Part shown: positions 8,189 through 17,904 of the stretch, one piece after another
Layout: each line of letters opens with the position of its first letter
How positions within the stretch are numbered: position 1 is the stretch's first letter
Assembly: GCF_013267195.1 (NCBI RefSeq)
Contig: NZ_CP053941.1
Coordinates: 2,356,001 to 2,420,000 of the forward strand
Direction of reading: 5' to 3'
DNA: 64,000 nt
From: Halorubrum salinarum
GTDB lineage: Archaea; Halobacteriota; Halobacteria; Halobacteriales; Haloferacaceae
Notes under the pieces: model-generated
Databases searched by the model: none
What the model saw: the letters and a program-made list of their open reading frames with translations, nothing else
Told to the model about the DNA's origin: nothing
Made by a program: the position numbers and the translations under genes

Positions 8189-8746
8189 ATGAACGACCTC
8201 GCCATCGACTACGGCGACCACGGGCGGGTGTGCGAGGTCGTCGACCGACTCACCTACTGCGCCGAGCACGTCGGCGTCGCCTTCGACGGGTGGGACGAGC
8301 CCCACGTGAAGGGACCGGGGCTCTACTTCGCCGTCATCGGCGACAGCGACTACGGGGCGTACGCGGACCCGATGGGCGACAACCGCTGGCCGCGGGACAC
8401 CTGTCCGTCCGTCTTCGAAGAGGACGCGCTCGCGTCCGCCGCCGAGTCGGTGAGCGTCGCGCAGGACGGCGGCGTGGTGGTCGCGGTCGACGGCGAGATC
8501 GAGGGGCAGATGGTCCGGTTCCGCGACCTCGGCACCCGCGACGAGGAGGCCGACCTCGTCGACGACGTGAGCTACGAGCCGTGGATGGGGTCGCGCCACA
8601 TGAGCGCCATCGAGACCTCCGTGCGCCCGGAGGTCGTCGCGACCGTGACGCTGAGCGAGGAGACCGGCCGCGTCAGCGTGTTCCGCGACGGCAAGGCGAA
8701 CAGCATGCGACGCGAGGAGATCGGCGGCCGCTGGCGCGGCGAGTAG
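8189..8746 (+). CDS. dacZ: Diadenylate cyclase DacZ (c-di-AMP synthase)
   Basis: This 185-residue protein matches the archaeal DisA_N-type diadenylate cyclase that makes the second messenger c-di-AMP from two ATP, linked in Haloferax to osmotic homeostasis. Visible markers are KGPGLYFAVIGDSDYGAYAD in the first half, DGGVVVAVDGEI at the position of the DGA motif, and GSRHMSAIETS at the position of the RHR motif, then VTLSEETGRVSVFRDG near the end. It is a stand-alone catalytic domain without membrane helices. It is followed 87 bases later by a UspA gene with its own promoter. The DGA motif reads DGG here. Confidence 0.85.
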   Translation: MNDLAIDYGDHGRVCEVVDRLTYCAEHVGVAFDGWDEPHVKGPGLYFAVIGDSDYGAYADPMGDNRWPRDTCPSVFEEDALASAAESVSVAQDGGVVVAVDGEIEGQMVRFRDLGTRDEEADLVDDVSYEPWMGSRHMSAIETSVRPEVVATVTLSEETGRVSVFRDGKANSMRREEIGGRWRGE

Positions 8747-8833
8747 CGCGTCGCGGCCCCTCGACCGCGGGGCGATCCCGGACGCCGACACCGAGGCCCC
8801 ACCGTTAAGCCCCGGCCGGGCGAACGGCGACGC

Positions 8834-9259
8834 ATGTACGACGACATTCTCGTGCCGACCGACGGGAGCGACGCCGTCGACCGCGCGCTCGACCACGCGA
8901 TCCGACTCGCCACCGACCACGGCGCGACGCTCCACGCGCTGTACGTCGTCGACCAGCGGATCGCGGCCGCCAACTCCGGCGACCTCCACGACGACGTGGT
9001 CGAGGACCTCGAGTCGCAGGGCGAGGCCGCGGTCGACGCGGTCGCCGAGGCGGCCGCGGAGGCCGGCCTGGACGCCGAGACCCACGTCGCGTACGGGACG
9101 CCGGACACGGAGATCGTCGACTACGCCGACGAGGCAGGGATCGACGTGATCGTGATGAGTCCGGAGGGGAAGTCTCCCCGCGAGCGGATCCAGTCCCTCG
9201 GCAGCGTCTCCGACCGCGTGGCCGACGACGCGTCGGTGCCCGTGTTCCTGATCAAGTGA
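8834..9259 (+). CDS. Universal stress protein UspA family
   Basis: This 141-residue single Usp domain has an N-terminal ILVPTDGSDAVDRALDHA strand-loop-helix and a C-terminal LGSVSDRVADDASVPVFLI, the usual nucleotide-binding end. The GxxGx9GS loop is only partly kept (MSPEGKSPRERIQSLGS), so ATP binding is possible but not certain. Such proteins form dimers and act in stress responses; several also bind cyclic nucleotides, which is noteworthy next to dacZ but unproven here. TATA-like CGTTAAGC at 8804-8811 supports the ATG at 8834. It is one of three UspA genes in the window. Confidence 0.9.
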   Translation: MYDDILVPTDGSDAVDRALDHAIRLATDHGATLHALYVVDQRIAAANSGDLHDDVVEDLESQGEAAVDAVAEAAAEAGLDAETHVAYGTPDTEIVDYADEAGIDVIVMSPEGKSPRERIQSLGSVSDRVADDASVPVFLIK

Positions 9260-9340
9260 CCCCTCGGCCGACCGCGACCGACCGCGGCCGCTCGGCGCCC
9301 GTCCGAGCCAGTTAGGTGGGTGGCGCCGCGACCGGTCGGC

Positions 9341-10108
9341 ATGGAACTCACCGTGCTCGGGTCCGGCAGCGCGATGCCGGTCCCCGACCGCGCCCAGGCC
9401 GGATACCTCCTCGACGACGGCGACCGCTCGCTGCTCGTCGACTGCGGCAGCGGCGTCCTCGGGCGCCTCGCCGGCACCGACACCGGCTACGAGGGCGCCT
9501 CGACGGTCCTCCTCACGCATCACCACCTCGACCACGTCGCGGACCTCCTCCCGCTCGTGAAGGCGCGCTGGCTCGCCGGCGAGGAGCACCTCGAGGTCGT
9601 CGGTCCCGCGGGCACGAAGTCGCTCGTCGACGACCTGCTCGACGTCCACGACTACCTCGACGGCCGGATCGACCTCGCCGTCCGCGAGGTGTCCGCCGCG
9701 CGGTCGTTCACCGCCGGCGGGTTCGACGTGACCGCCCGCGAGACGCGCCACTCGATGGACGGGTTCGCCTACCGCTTCTCGCCGCCGAGTTCGGACGCCG
9801 CGCCCGGCGACGGCCCCCTCGCGCTCTCGGGCGACACCGAGGCGTTCGCGGGGATGGCGCGGTTCGCGGACGGCGCCGACTGCCTCGTCCACGACTGCTC
9901 GTTCCCGGACGACGTGGACGTGTCGAACCACCCGACGCCGACGAGCCTCGGCGAGTCGCTCGCGGGCGCGGCGGTCGGGACGCTCCTCCTCTCGCACCTC
10001 TATCCGCACACCGGCGGCCGCGAGCGCGAGATGGTAGAGAGCGTCCGCGACGCGGGCTTCGACGGCGAGGTGCGGGTCGCGGCGGACGGCCTGCGCGTGT
10101 CGCTTTGA
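9341..10108 (+). CDS. MBL-fold metallo-hydrolase, RNase Z-like
   Basis: This 255-residue metallo-beta-lactamase-fold protein resembles tRNase Z/arylsulfatase-like hydrolases. The zinc-binding HxHxDH motif is at residues 60-65 (H60, H62, D64, H65). Further ligands are likely in the SMDGFAYRF region, LSGDTEAF, VHDCSF and LSHLYPH. The start MELTVLGSGSAMP is the usual beta-strand opening of the family; a longer frame upstream lacks this logic. True tRNase Z has a longer exosite arm, which I do not see, so the substrate is left open. It sits between uspA and moaA, all on the plus strand with separate promoters. Confidence 0.85.
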   Translation: MELTVLGSGSAMPVPDRAQAGYLLDDGDRSLLVDCGSGVLGRLAGTDTGYEGASTVLLTHHHLDHVADLLPLVKARWLAGEEHLEVVGPAGTKSLVDDLLDVHDYLDGRIDLAVREVSAARSFTAGGFDVTARETRHSMDGFAYRFSPPSSDAAPGDGPLALSGDTEAFAGMARFADGADCLVHDCSFPDDVDVSNHPTPTSLGESLAGAAVGTLLLSHLYPHTGGREREMVESVRDAGFDGEVRVAADGLRVSL

Positions 10109-10150
10109 GGCCTGAATCGTAACCGGCGGTCGGCGGCGTCGCGGGCGCGA

Positions 10151-10170
10151 CGTAACCGCTGAGTGTTACG
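10151..10170. promoter_or_regulatory. Inverted repeat upstream of moaA
   Basis: CGTAAC and GTTACG form a perfect 6-bp inverted repeat with an 8-base spacer. It ends about 21 bases before the TATA box TATTTAAG (10192-10199), which in turn lies at leaderless distance from the moaA ATG. A third CGTAACCG half-site occurs at about 10118. The position suits an activator or a repressor of molybdopterin synthesis; it does not match the bacterial ModE site as I know it. Confidence 0.4.
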
Positions 10171-10223
10171 CACCCGCACGTTCGACCCGGATATTTAAGC
10201 GCGCGTAGTGGCTCCCGTCTCTC

Positions 10224-11228
10224 ATGGCCGGCCCACTCGCGGACGACTTCGGACGGGAGGTGACGGGGGTGCGTATCTCGCTCACCGACCGGTGTAACTT
10301 CGACTGCGTCTACTGTCACAACGAGGGGTTAGGCGACACGCGCGGGCCGATGGAGCCGAGCGAGTCGGAGATGAGCGCCGACGACGTGGTCCGCTTCCTG
10401 GAGGTCGTCGAGGGGTACGGCGTCGACGCCGTGAAGTTCACCGGCGGCGAGCCGATGCTCCGCCAAGACCTCGAGGAGATCATCGAGCGCACGCCCGACT
10501 CGATGGAGGTCTCGATGACGACGAACGGCACCTTCCTCCCCGGGCGCGCGGCGGACCTGAAGGCCGCCGGGCTCGACCGCGTCAACGTCTCGCAGGACGC
10601 GCTCGACCCCGACGACTTCGCGGAAGTGACCAAGTCGGGCGCCTACGAGAAGGTCTTGGAGGGGGTCAAGGCCGCCGTCGACGCCGGGCTCGACCCCGTG
10701 AAGCTCAACATGGTCGTGTTCACGCACACCGCGGGCTACGTCGAGGAGATGGTCGAGCACGTCGCCGACAACGAGGGGCTCCAGCTCCAGCTCATCCAGT
10801 ACATGCCGGAGCTGACCGGCAAGCCCGAGTGGAACGTCGACATCGGGCGTGTCCACGACTGGCTCGCGGAGAAGGCGGACCGCGTCGAGCACCGCGAGAT
10901 GCACGACCGGAAGCGCTACTTCGTCGGCGAGGCGAGCGACGACGAGACGGGCGGGATGGTCGAGATCGTCGACCCCGTCGAGAACGAGGACTTCTGTGCC
11001 AACTGCGGGCGCGTCCGCGTCACCCACGAGGGGTACCTGAAGGGGTGTCTCAACCGCAACGACGACCTCCGCTCGATGGGCGAGATGACCCGCGAGGAGA
11101 TCGCGGAGACCTTCGAGGCGGTCGTGGCGAACCGCGTGCCCTACTACGGCGAGTACCTCGTGGAGGGCGACGACGGCGAGTACGAACTCAACGAGAAGTA
11201 CCTCGGGGCGCCGAGCGCGGCGGACTGA
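10224..11228 (+). CDS. moaA: GTP 3',8-cyclase MoaA
   Basis: MoaA is the radical-SAM enzyme that, with MoaC, converts GTP to cyclic pyranopterin monophosphate, the first step of molybdenum cofactor synthesis. The 334-residue protein has the N-terminal [4Fe-4S] motif C24-x3-C28-x2-C31, the KFTGGEP SAM-binding segment, and the second cluster in [19 protein letters not shown] (C-x2-C-x13-C). The C-terminus is LGAPSAAD rather than the Gly-Gly seen in bacterial MoaA. The transcript is probably leaderless (TATTTAAG at 10192-10199). No other moa genes are adjacent. Confidence 0.95.
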   Translation: MAGPLADDFGREVTGVRISLTDRCNFDCVYCHNEGLGDTRGPMEPSESEMSADDVVRFLEVVEGYGVDAVKFTGGEPMLRQDLEEIIERTPDSMEVSMTTNGTFLPGRAADLKAAGLDRVNVSQDALDPDDFAEVTKSGAYEKVLEGVKAAVDAGLDPVKLNMVVFTHTAGYVEEMVEHVADNEGLQLQLIQYMPELTGKPEWNVDIGRVHDWLAEKADRVEHREMHDRKRYFVGEASDDETGGMVEIVDPVENEDFCANCGRVRVTHEGYLKGCLNRNDDLRSMGEMTREEIAETFEAVVANRVPYYGEYLVEGDDGEYELNEKYLGAPSAAD

Positions 11229-11273
11229 GACGAGGGCCCGCGCTCCGGCCGGCGGCCCGTCACGCGTTCCGGC

Positions 11274-11666
11274 CTACCGCATCTCGAACCAGACGGCAAC
11301 GGCCACTAGCCCGCCCGCCAGCGCCAGCGCGATCGGAACGATCGGCACGTCGTAGCCGAGATTGACCCCGAACACCAGCAGTTGTACGACGAACAGCAGG
11401 AGCATCGCCAGGGAGCCGACGATGCGCTCGCCGACGTCGGCGCCGGTCACCTCGAACAGCACGCTCACGAACACGACGATCGCGGGCATCATCAGGACCG
11501 CGACCGGCTTCCCCACGACGTTGTCTGCCTCGCCGGCGGCGTTCCAGTGGATCGCCATCTGGTCCGGGAGCGCGCCGTACAGGACGACTCCGAGCGCCAA
11601 CAGCGCCGCGGTGACGAGCCCCGCGACCGCCCTCTGACGGGCGAGGAGTCTGGCTGGAGGGTTCAT
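11274..11666 (-). CDS. DUF1648/SdpI-like membrane protein
   Basis: This 130-residue membrane protein has four hydrophobic segments. The loop after the first helix reads LPDQMAIHWNAAGEADNVVGKP, the DUF1648 signature found in SdpI-type immunity and signalling proteins of bacteria and in many archaeal membrane proteins. DUF1648 proteins are usually longer or fused to a second SdpI domain; this one is a short version. The function is unknown. The start is the ATG at 11666; ATTTATTC lies at leaderless distance within a palindrome. Confidence 0.78.
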   Translation of the reverse strand: MNPPARLLARQRAVAGLVTAALLALGVVLYGALPDQMAIHWNAAGEADNVVGKPVAVLMMPAIVVFVSVLFEVTGADVGERIVGSLAMLLLFVVQLLVFGVNLGYDVPIVPIALALAGGLVAVAVWFEMR

Positions 11667-11687
11667 GTGAACAGGCGACGGCGGCCC

Positions 11688-11706
11688 CGAATAAATACGT
11701 TATTCG
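11688..11706. promoter_or_regulatory. Palindrome over the TATA box of the DUF1648 gene
   Basis: CGAATAA and TTATTCG form a perfect 7-bp inverted repeat with a 5-base spacer, and the left arm forms part of the TATA box of the minus-strand gene starting at 11666. A dyad over the core promoter is the usual place of an archaeal repressor site, so autoregulation or stress control of this small membrane protein is possible. Confidence 0.4.
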
Positions 11707-11764
11707 CGCGAAACGAACGCCGCGTTCCGTCACTCGGAGCGCTTGATTCCGTTCAGCAATTTCA

Positions 11765-11839
11765 CGAGCACGGTGGGATTCGAACCCACGACCATCGGAT
11801 TAGAAGTCCGACGCTCTATCCTGGCTGAGCTACGTGCCC
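11765..11839 (-). tRNA. tRNA-Arg (anticodon TCT)
   Basis: Read on the minus strand the 75-base sequence folds as a tRNA. The acceptor GGGCACG pairs with CGTGCTC (one G-U), with discriminator G. There is a D-arm around AGCTCAGCCAGGATAGAGC, an anticodon arm CGGACTTCTAATCCG with anticodon TCT, and a T-arm GTGGGTTCGAATCCCAC. No CCA is encoded and no intron is seen. An A/T run (TCTAAAAA, 11863-11870) lies about 27 bases upstream as its TATA box. The anticodon reads AGA and AGG, rare codons in this GC-rich genome. Confidence 0.96.
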
Positions 11840-11939
11840 CTATCGTCTCCTGATCCCCCGTGTCTAAAAAACGCCCGCGGTTCGCGCCGTCGGCGGGCCA
11901 ACAGCAGACATAAGTCCGCGAGCGGAGTAGCCGCCGGTA

Positions 11940-12554
11940 ATGAACGTCATCGGAACCGTCGGCCTCCCCGGCAGCGGGAAGGGGGAGGCGGCGAACGTGG
12001 CCGAGGCCGCGGGCATCCCCGTCGTCGTCATGGGCGACGTGATCCGCGCCGAGTGCCGCCGCCGCGACCTCGACCCGGCGCAGCACCACGGGCGGATCGC
12101 GCAGGCGCTCCGCGAGGAGGAGGGCGACGACGCGATCGCCGCCCGGACGCTCCCGCGGATCCGGGAGGCGGCGGCCGAGAGCGACCGCGACGAGACGGTC
12201 CTGGTCGACGGGCTCCGGTCGACAGTCGAACTCGACCGCTTCCGCGAGGCGTTCGGCGACGACTTCACCCTCGTCGCGATCCGGGCGCCGTTCGAGCTCC
12301 GCGCCGAGCGGCTGGGCGAGCGCGGCCGCGACGACTCCGACGCCGACCTCTCGGCGCTGCGCGAGCGCGACGCCCGCGAGATCGACCTCGGGCTCGGCGA
12401 GACGCTCGACCGCGCCGACGTGGAGATCGACAACACCGACAGCCTCACGGCGTTCCGCGAGCGCGTCCGCGAGGTGCTGGGCATCGACGGCGAGGCGGCC
12501 GACCGCTCCGACGGCGGCGCCGAGGCGGCCGAGGCCGGGGGTGACGGCGCGTGA
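11940..12554 (+). CDS. UPF0200 family P-loop kinase-like protein
   Basis: This 204-residue archaeal P-loop protein of the UPF0200 family resembles adenylate and dephospho-CoA kinases. The Walker A motif is GLPGSGKG (residues 8-15). DGLRS and the Arg-rich lid stretch ELRAERLGERGRDD follow, as in nucleotide kinases. The C-terminus is an acidic, Ala-rich tail of about 20 residues (GEAADRSDGGAEAAEAGG). It is coupled to the following UPF0201 gene by a GTGA overlap, a pairing common across archaea that suggests joint function. Substrate unproven. TATA-like ACATAAGT at 11908-11915 supports the ATG. Confidence 0.85.
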   Translation: MNVIGTVGLPGSGKGEAANVAEAAGIPVVVMGDVIRAECRRRDLDPAQHHGRIAQALREEEGDDAIAARTLPRIREAAAESDRDETVLVDGLRSTVELDRFREAFGDDFTLVAIRAPFELRAERLGERGRDDSDADLSALRERDAREIDLGLGETLDRADVEIDNTDSLTAFRERVREVLGIDGEAADRSDGGAEAAEAGGDGA

Positions 12555-13003
12555 TCTACAGCGTCGACGTCCGGATCGAGGCGCCGGTCCACGACACCGA
12601 GGTGACCGACCGGGTCGCGGACGCGGTCGCGAACGTCTTCCCGGACGCCGAGCCGGCCCACGAGGACGGGCGGCTCGTCGCCGAGACGCACAGCCTCGAC
12701 GCCTTCTCCGACGTGCTCCACGAGCAGGAGATCCTCGACACCGCGCGCCGCGTCTTCCGGCAGAACCGCACCGACGAGGGGTTCGCCTTCTCGCTGAAGA
12801 AGCAGGCGGCGCTCGAAGGCGTCGTCAACTTCGCGGTCGGCGAGCCGGACGAACTGGGCGAGATCGACGTGGAGGTGCGCGTCCGCGAGCCGGACGTGGA
12901 GTCGTTCATCGACTACGTCGCCCCCGAGACCGACGAGGGACAGCCCGTCGACCCCGTTCGCGAGTACGGCGACCGCTTCGACCCCGAGGACGAGGCGTAC
13001 TGA
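12551..13003 (+). CDS. UPF0201 family RNA-binding-domain protein
   Basis: This 150-residue member of archaeal family UPF0201, whose structures show a ribosomal L5-like RNA-binding fold, begins IYSVDVRIEAPVHDTE. The conserved middle contains ARRVFRQNRTDEGFAFSLKKQAALEGVVNFA. The GTG start overlaps the UPF0200 stop (GTGA), so the two are co-translated. The role may be in RNA or ribosome metabolism, but this is inferred from fold only. The C-terminal 20 residues are acidic and not conserved in the family as I recall it. Confidence 0.85.
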   Translation: MIYSVDVRIEAPVHDTEVTDRVADAVANVFPDAEPAHEDGRLVAETHSLDAFSDVLHEQEILDTARRVFRQNRTDEGFAFSLKKQAALEGVVNFAVGEPDELGEIDVEVRVREPDVESFIDYVAPETDEGQPVDPVREYGDRFDPEDEAY

Positions 13004-13047
13004 CTCCGGGGCGGGCGAACTCGAACGGAACGCGCCTGCGGTCCGGC

Positions 13048-13641
13048 TCAGTTAATCAGGAGCGACGACCCCGCGCCGCCGAGCGCGCCGAAGGCGGCGG
13101 GGTAGACGGCGCCGGCGAGGAGGACGGCGGTGACGACGTCCGGCGCCACGCTCCCGTCTCCGACGGCGTACCGGAACAGGAAGGCCCCGATCAATGCGAG
13201 CGGGAGGTAGCCGGCCGCGACGAGCGCCCCCGAGCGGGCGCCGTCGAGGGGGCTATCCGCCTCGGCGACCCGGCCCGCGACGAGCCCGCCGACGAGCAGC
13301 AGGACCGGCGGGACGACGAACAGGAACCCGGCACCCTCGGCCTCCATCAGGAGGTTACGCGACTGCGTGCCGCCGAACAGCGCGGGGAACACGGTCTCGA
13401 CGAAGTGGGCGTTGTAGAACATCCAGCCCGACACCTGCCACGCCGAGATGGGGTCGTTCCCGAACAGCTCGGCGAGGAAGTTGAGCCCCGACAGCCCCTC
13501 CTCGATCCGACCGCTCTGCGTGAGGTAGACGGACAAGTAGCCGAGGAGGTAGGCGGCGGCGCCCGCGACCGCACCGCCGATCGCCTCTCGGGCCGTGCTC
13601 GGACTCGAACCGGTCGTCCCACCGGGCGGTGACGAAGACAT
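13048..13641 (-). CDS. Haloarchaeal membrane protein of unknown function
   Basis: This 197-residue protein has a short Ser/Pro-rich cytoplasmic N-terminus and five hydrophobic segments, near residues 22-42, 90-118, 125-150 and 160-190, with a longer loop (ELFGNDPISAWQVSGWMFYNAHFVETVFP) after the first. No catalytic motif is seen. This pattern is found in haloarchaeal proteins annotated as transporter-like or hypothetical. The ATG at 13641 begins MSSSPPGG; a longer frame upstream overlaps the GNAT gene and is rejected. It is convergent with the UPF0200/0201 pair. Confidence 0.7.
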   Translation of the reverse strand: MSSSPPGGTTGSSPSTAREAIGGAVAGAAAYLLGYLSVYLTQSGRIEEGLSGLNFLAELFGNDPISAWQVSGWMFYNAHFVETVFPALFGGTQSRNLLMEAEGAGFLFVVPPVLLLVGGLVAGRVAEADSPLDGARSGALVAAGYLPLALIGAFLFRYAVGDGSVAPDVVTAVLLAGAVYPAAFGALGGAGSSLLIN

Positions 13642-13748
13642 GCGCCCGGTATCGTTTCGGGCGGCGTAAGTGTTTGTTGGGTCGAGACGGAGTCGAAATT
13701 TGGCGGTTATCCGGCCGAGCGACGCGTTCGGAGGGTTTTCCCGACCGA

Positions 13749-14342
13749 TCAGGCGGTCGCCTCTCGCCACTCGGCCTGCGAGATGGTGTACCGGACCTCG
13801 TCGTGGACGCTGCCGTCGGCGAACGTCAGGCGGTTCCGGAGGCGTCCCTCGCGGCGGCCGCCGAGCCGGTCGACGTACTTCTCGATGGCGCGCCGCGACT
13901 GCTCGTTGTCGGGGTGGTGGCTCACGGCGACGACTTCCAGGTCGAGGTCGTCGAACGCCACCTCGACGAGCGCGGCGGCCCGCTCGCCGGAGTAGCCGCG
14001 GCCCCAGAACCGCTTGCGGAGCCACGTGCCGAGGTTCGCCGTCCGCGTGTCCCAGTCGACGCCGAAGCCGCCGAAGCCGGCTATCTCGCCGGCGCCGTTC
14101 TCGCCTTCCCGGGGGCGGATTACGTAGCTCGCGGCCTCGCCGTCCTCGAACCGCTCGCGGCCGCGTTCGAGGAACTCCAGCGTCTCCCGCTTCGTCTCGT
14201 GGGGGTCCCACGTGACGTACTCGGTCACCTCGTCGATGCCGGGGTCCGACGAACAGATCCGATAGCACTCGTCGAGATCGACGGTCTCGGGGCGTCGCGC
14301 CTCCAAGCGGAGTCGGTCCGTCTCGATTACCTCGGGGAACAT
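13749..14342 (-). CDS. GNAT N-acetyltransferase, RimJ/RimL type
   Basis: This 197-residue acetyltransferase starts MFPEVIETDRLRLEARRP, the first strand of RimJ/RimL-type GNATs that acetylate protein N-termini or small amines with acetyl-CoA. The acetyl-CoA-binding stretch is RKRFWGRGYSGERAAALVEVAF, with the R/Q-x-x-G-x-G/A pattern given as RGYSGE. SRRAIEKYVDRLGGRREGRLRN follows. The ATTTATTC element at 14365-14372 is at leaderless distance from the ATG at 14342. Substrate unknown. Confidence 0.85.
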   Translation of the reverse strand: MFPEVIETDRLRLEARRPETVDLDECYRICSSDPGIDEVTEYVTWDPHETKRETLEFLERGRERFEDGEAASYVIRPREGENGAGEIAGFGGFGVDWDTRTANLGTWLRKRFWGRGYSGERAAALVEVAFDDLDLEVVAVSHHPDNEQSRRAIEKYVDRLGGRREGRLRNRLTFADGSVHDEVRYTISQAEWREATA

Positions 14343-14472
14343 GTCAGACGACTCGTCTCCGTCCGAATAAATCCTGTCGGGGGCGCGAGAGGGCGTGTCA
14401 CACCCGTCGGTCCGGCGACGGCCCCACGACGATTCGGCCGGCGATCGGGCGTCGCGAACGTCGGCGAACCGC

Positions 14473-15393
14473 TCAGCCGGTCACGCCGGCCGCCCGCAGC
14501 TCCTCGCGGATCGCGTCGCGTTTCACCAGCGCGAAGCCGACGCAGATGACGAGGAAGCCGGCGACCGTCGTAGCGGTGATCCCCTCGTCGAGGACGAGCC
14601 ACCCGACGACGGCCGCGAACACCGGCGCGACGTAGGAGACGAGGTTGATCTCGATCGGCCCCAACCGGTCGAGCAGGTCGAAGTAGATGAGGAAGCCGGC
14701 GCCGCTGGCGACGACCGAGAGGTACGCGAGCGCGAGCAGCGACTCCGTCGTCCAGACCGCGTCGGCGACCGACTCGCCGATCGCGACCGAGACGAGGTGG
14801 GTGAGCCCCGCGCCGAGCAGCATCGACCACGCCTCCATCGTCTCGATGGCGATGTCGGCCTCGGAGGCCCGGGAGAGCACGGAGCCGAGCGCGAAGGAGG
14901 CGGCCGCGAGCAGGACGAGCAGCTTCGCGACCGTGCCGCCGCCCGTCAGGTTCGCGGGGTCGGGGTTCGCGAGGACGACCGCGCCGACCAGTCCGATCGC
15001 GAGGCCGAGCGCTCCGACGGCGGTCAGCCGCTCCGCGGGCAGGAAGGCCCGGGCGAAGACGGTGGTCAAAAGCGGCGAGAGGCTGACGATGACGGCCGCG
15101 ACGGCGCTCGTCACCGCCGGGTCCGTCTCGCCGACGAACAGGAAGGAGTGGTAGGCGGCGATGATGAACACGGCGCCGGAGGCGACCTCCAGCCACGCGT
15201 CCCGGCCGCGCGGGACGGGGTCGTCGACCGCGTACGCAGCGTACGCGAGCATCACGACCCCCGCCACGTCGTACCGGAACGCCGCGAACAGCACCGGCGG
15301 GAAGTACGTCAGCCCCGCCTTGATCGCGACGAACGCCGAGCCCCAGACGGCGGCGAGGACGAGGAACAGCGAGAGGTTTCTGAGACGGCTCAC
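14473..15393 (-). CDS. EamA/DMT-family transporter
   Basis: This 306-residue drug/metabolite transporter has ten hydrophobic segments in two EamA halves: WGSAFVAIKAGLTYFPP in the first and YLSVVASGAGFLIYFDLLDRLGPIEINLVSYVAPVFAAVVGWLVLDE in the second, the latter being the most conserved part of the family. It probably exports an amino acid or related metabolite. The start is the GTG at 15393 because CCAAAAGC (15417-15424, TATA on the minus strand) sits 27 bases upstream; a TTG nine codons earlier lies on the TATA box and is rejected. Confidence 0.87.
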   Translation of the reverse strand: MSRLRNLSLFLVLAAVWGSAFVAIKAGLTYFPPVLFAAFRYDVAGVVMLAYAAYAVDDPVPRGRDAWLEVASGAVFIIAAYHSFLFVGETDPAVTSAVAAVIVSLSPLLTTVFARAFLPAERLTAVGALGLAIGLVGAVVLANPDPANLTGGGTVAKLLVLLAAASFALGSVLSRASEADIAIETMEAWSMLLGAGLTHLVSVAIGESVADAVWTTESLLALAYLSVVASGAGFLIYFDLLDRLGPIEINLVSYVAPVFAAVVGWLVLDEGITATTVAGFLVICVGFALVKRDAIREELRAAGVTG

Positions 15394-15508
15394 GTCGGCC
15401 CTCTTCCCGGGTCGGGCCAAAAGCTTCCGAAAGCGGCCCGGTTCGCTGGTTAGGACGACCGGGGGTCGAGCGCGACGCGGCCGCCGAGGCTCGGGGGACG
15501 GCCGACCG

Positions 15509-16168
15509 TCAGCGGACTCGATACCCGTCGGCGTCGCGGGCGATGACGCCCACGTCGGAGAGCCGTCGGAGGGCGCTCTCGACCGTCGACTCCTGTGCGC
15601 CGACCTCGTCGGCCACCGCCGCGGGGGTGCCGTCGGTCTCGACCACCGCGGCGATGACGGCGGCGAAGAAGCGGCTGTCGGCCTGCCCGCCGAGCCGCTC
15701 GTCGATCTCTGCGAGGGCGTCCTCCACGCGGCCCTGGACCCACCGCTGGGCGAGGGAGAGCTCGCGGTCGAGGTCCTGGAGGCGCGCGAACTCCTCGGCG
15801 AGCTCCGCGAGGTCGCCGGTCGCGCCCGACCCGTCCGGCGCCTCGATCGAGAGGTGGGGGCAGCGCCCGGACATGTCGAGGCTGTTCTTCGCCGGGTACG
15901 CGCTCTTCGCGCCGAACCCGTACGGCGAGACGCTCACCTCCAGGCGGAGGCTGCGCGCGATCCGGAAGTACTTCCGCCGCTGGTCGTCCGTGGTTGACTC
16001 GACGACGCCGGCCTCCTCCAGCTTCCGCAGGTGGTCGATCACCGCTTTCGGGCTCACGTCGAGGTACTCCGAGATCTCCGTGACGTAGCAGGGCTTGGTC
16101 GCGAGAAGCCGGAGGATACGCCGGCGGTTCTCGTTACCGAGGAGATCGAGCAGTACCGCGGAGTCCAT
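15509..16168 (-). CDS. ArsR-type winged-helix transcriptional regulator
   Basis: This 219-residue regulator has an N-terminal winged helix (LGNENRRRILRLLATKPCYVTEISEYLDVSPKAVIDHLRKLEEAGVVES, split over residues 9-58), a central ligand or dimer segment with SVSPYGFGAKS, and a second winged-helix-like domain at the C-terminus (TPAAVADEVGAQESTVESALRRLSDVGVIAR). This two-domain arrangement recurs in euryarchaeal ArsR relatives. TATA CTTTTATC (16192-16199) is at leaderless distance, and TAAC-N5-GTTA lies just downstream at 16168-16181, a possible autoregulatory site. It is divergent from gpmI. Effector unknown. Confidence 0.82.
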   Translation of the reverse strand: MDSAVLLDLLGNENRRRILRLLATKPCYVTEISEYLDVSPKAVIDHLRKLEEAGVVESTTDDQRRKYFRIARSLRLEVSVSPYGFGAKSAYPAKNSLDMSGRCPHLSIEAPDGSGATGDLAELAEEFARLQDLDRELSLAQRWVQGRVEDALAEIDERLGGQADSRFFAAVIAAVVETDGTPAAVADEVGAQESTVESALRRLSDVGVIARDADGYRVR

Positions 16169-16317
16169 TAACGTGTGGTTAGCGTCGAGCCGATAAAAGG
16201 TTGGCTTCCGGCGACGGGCTGTCGGGGCGCGGATCGACCGATGGAGCGGCCCCGCCGGGAGCGCGGCGAGACGCCGCCCACCGAAGGGTAGTTACCCCGC
16301 GGGCGGCACGCGGGAGT

Positions 16318-17841
<1,524 letters not shown>

Positions 17842-17904
17842 ACTTCGGAGCGATTCCCGCCCGTTCCACGGCGTTTTAATACGGCGTCTGTCCTGCTATC
17901 TTTC

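Noticed and set aside
16288-16300. TrmB-type site before gpmI
   Set aside because: GGGTAGTTACC shares only the half GTAGTTA with the GAPDH operator; the second half-site is not there.
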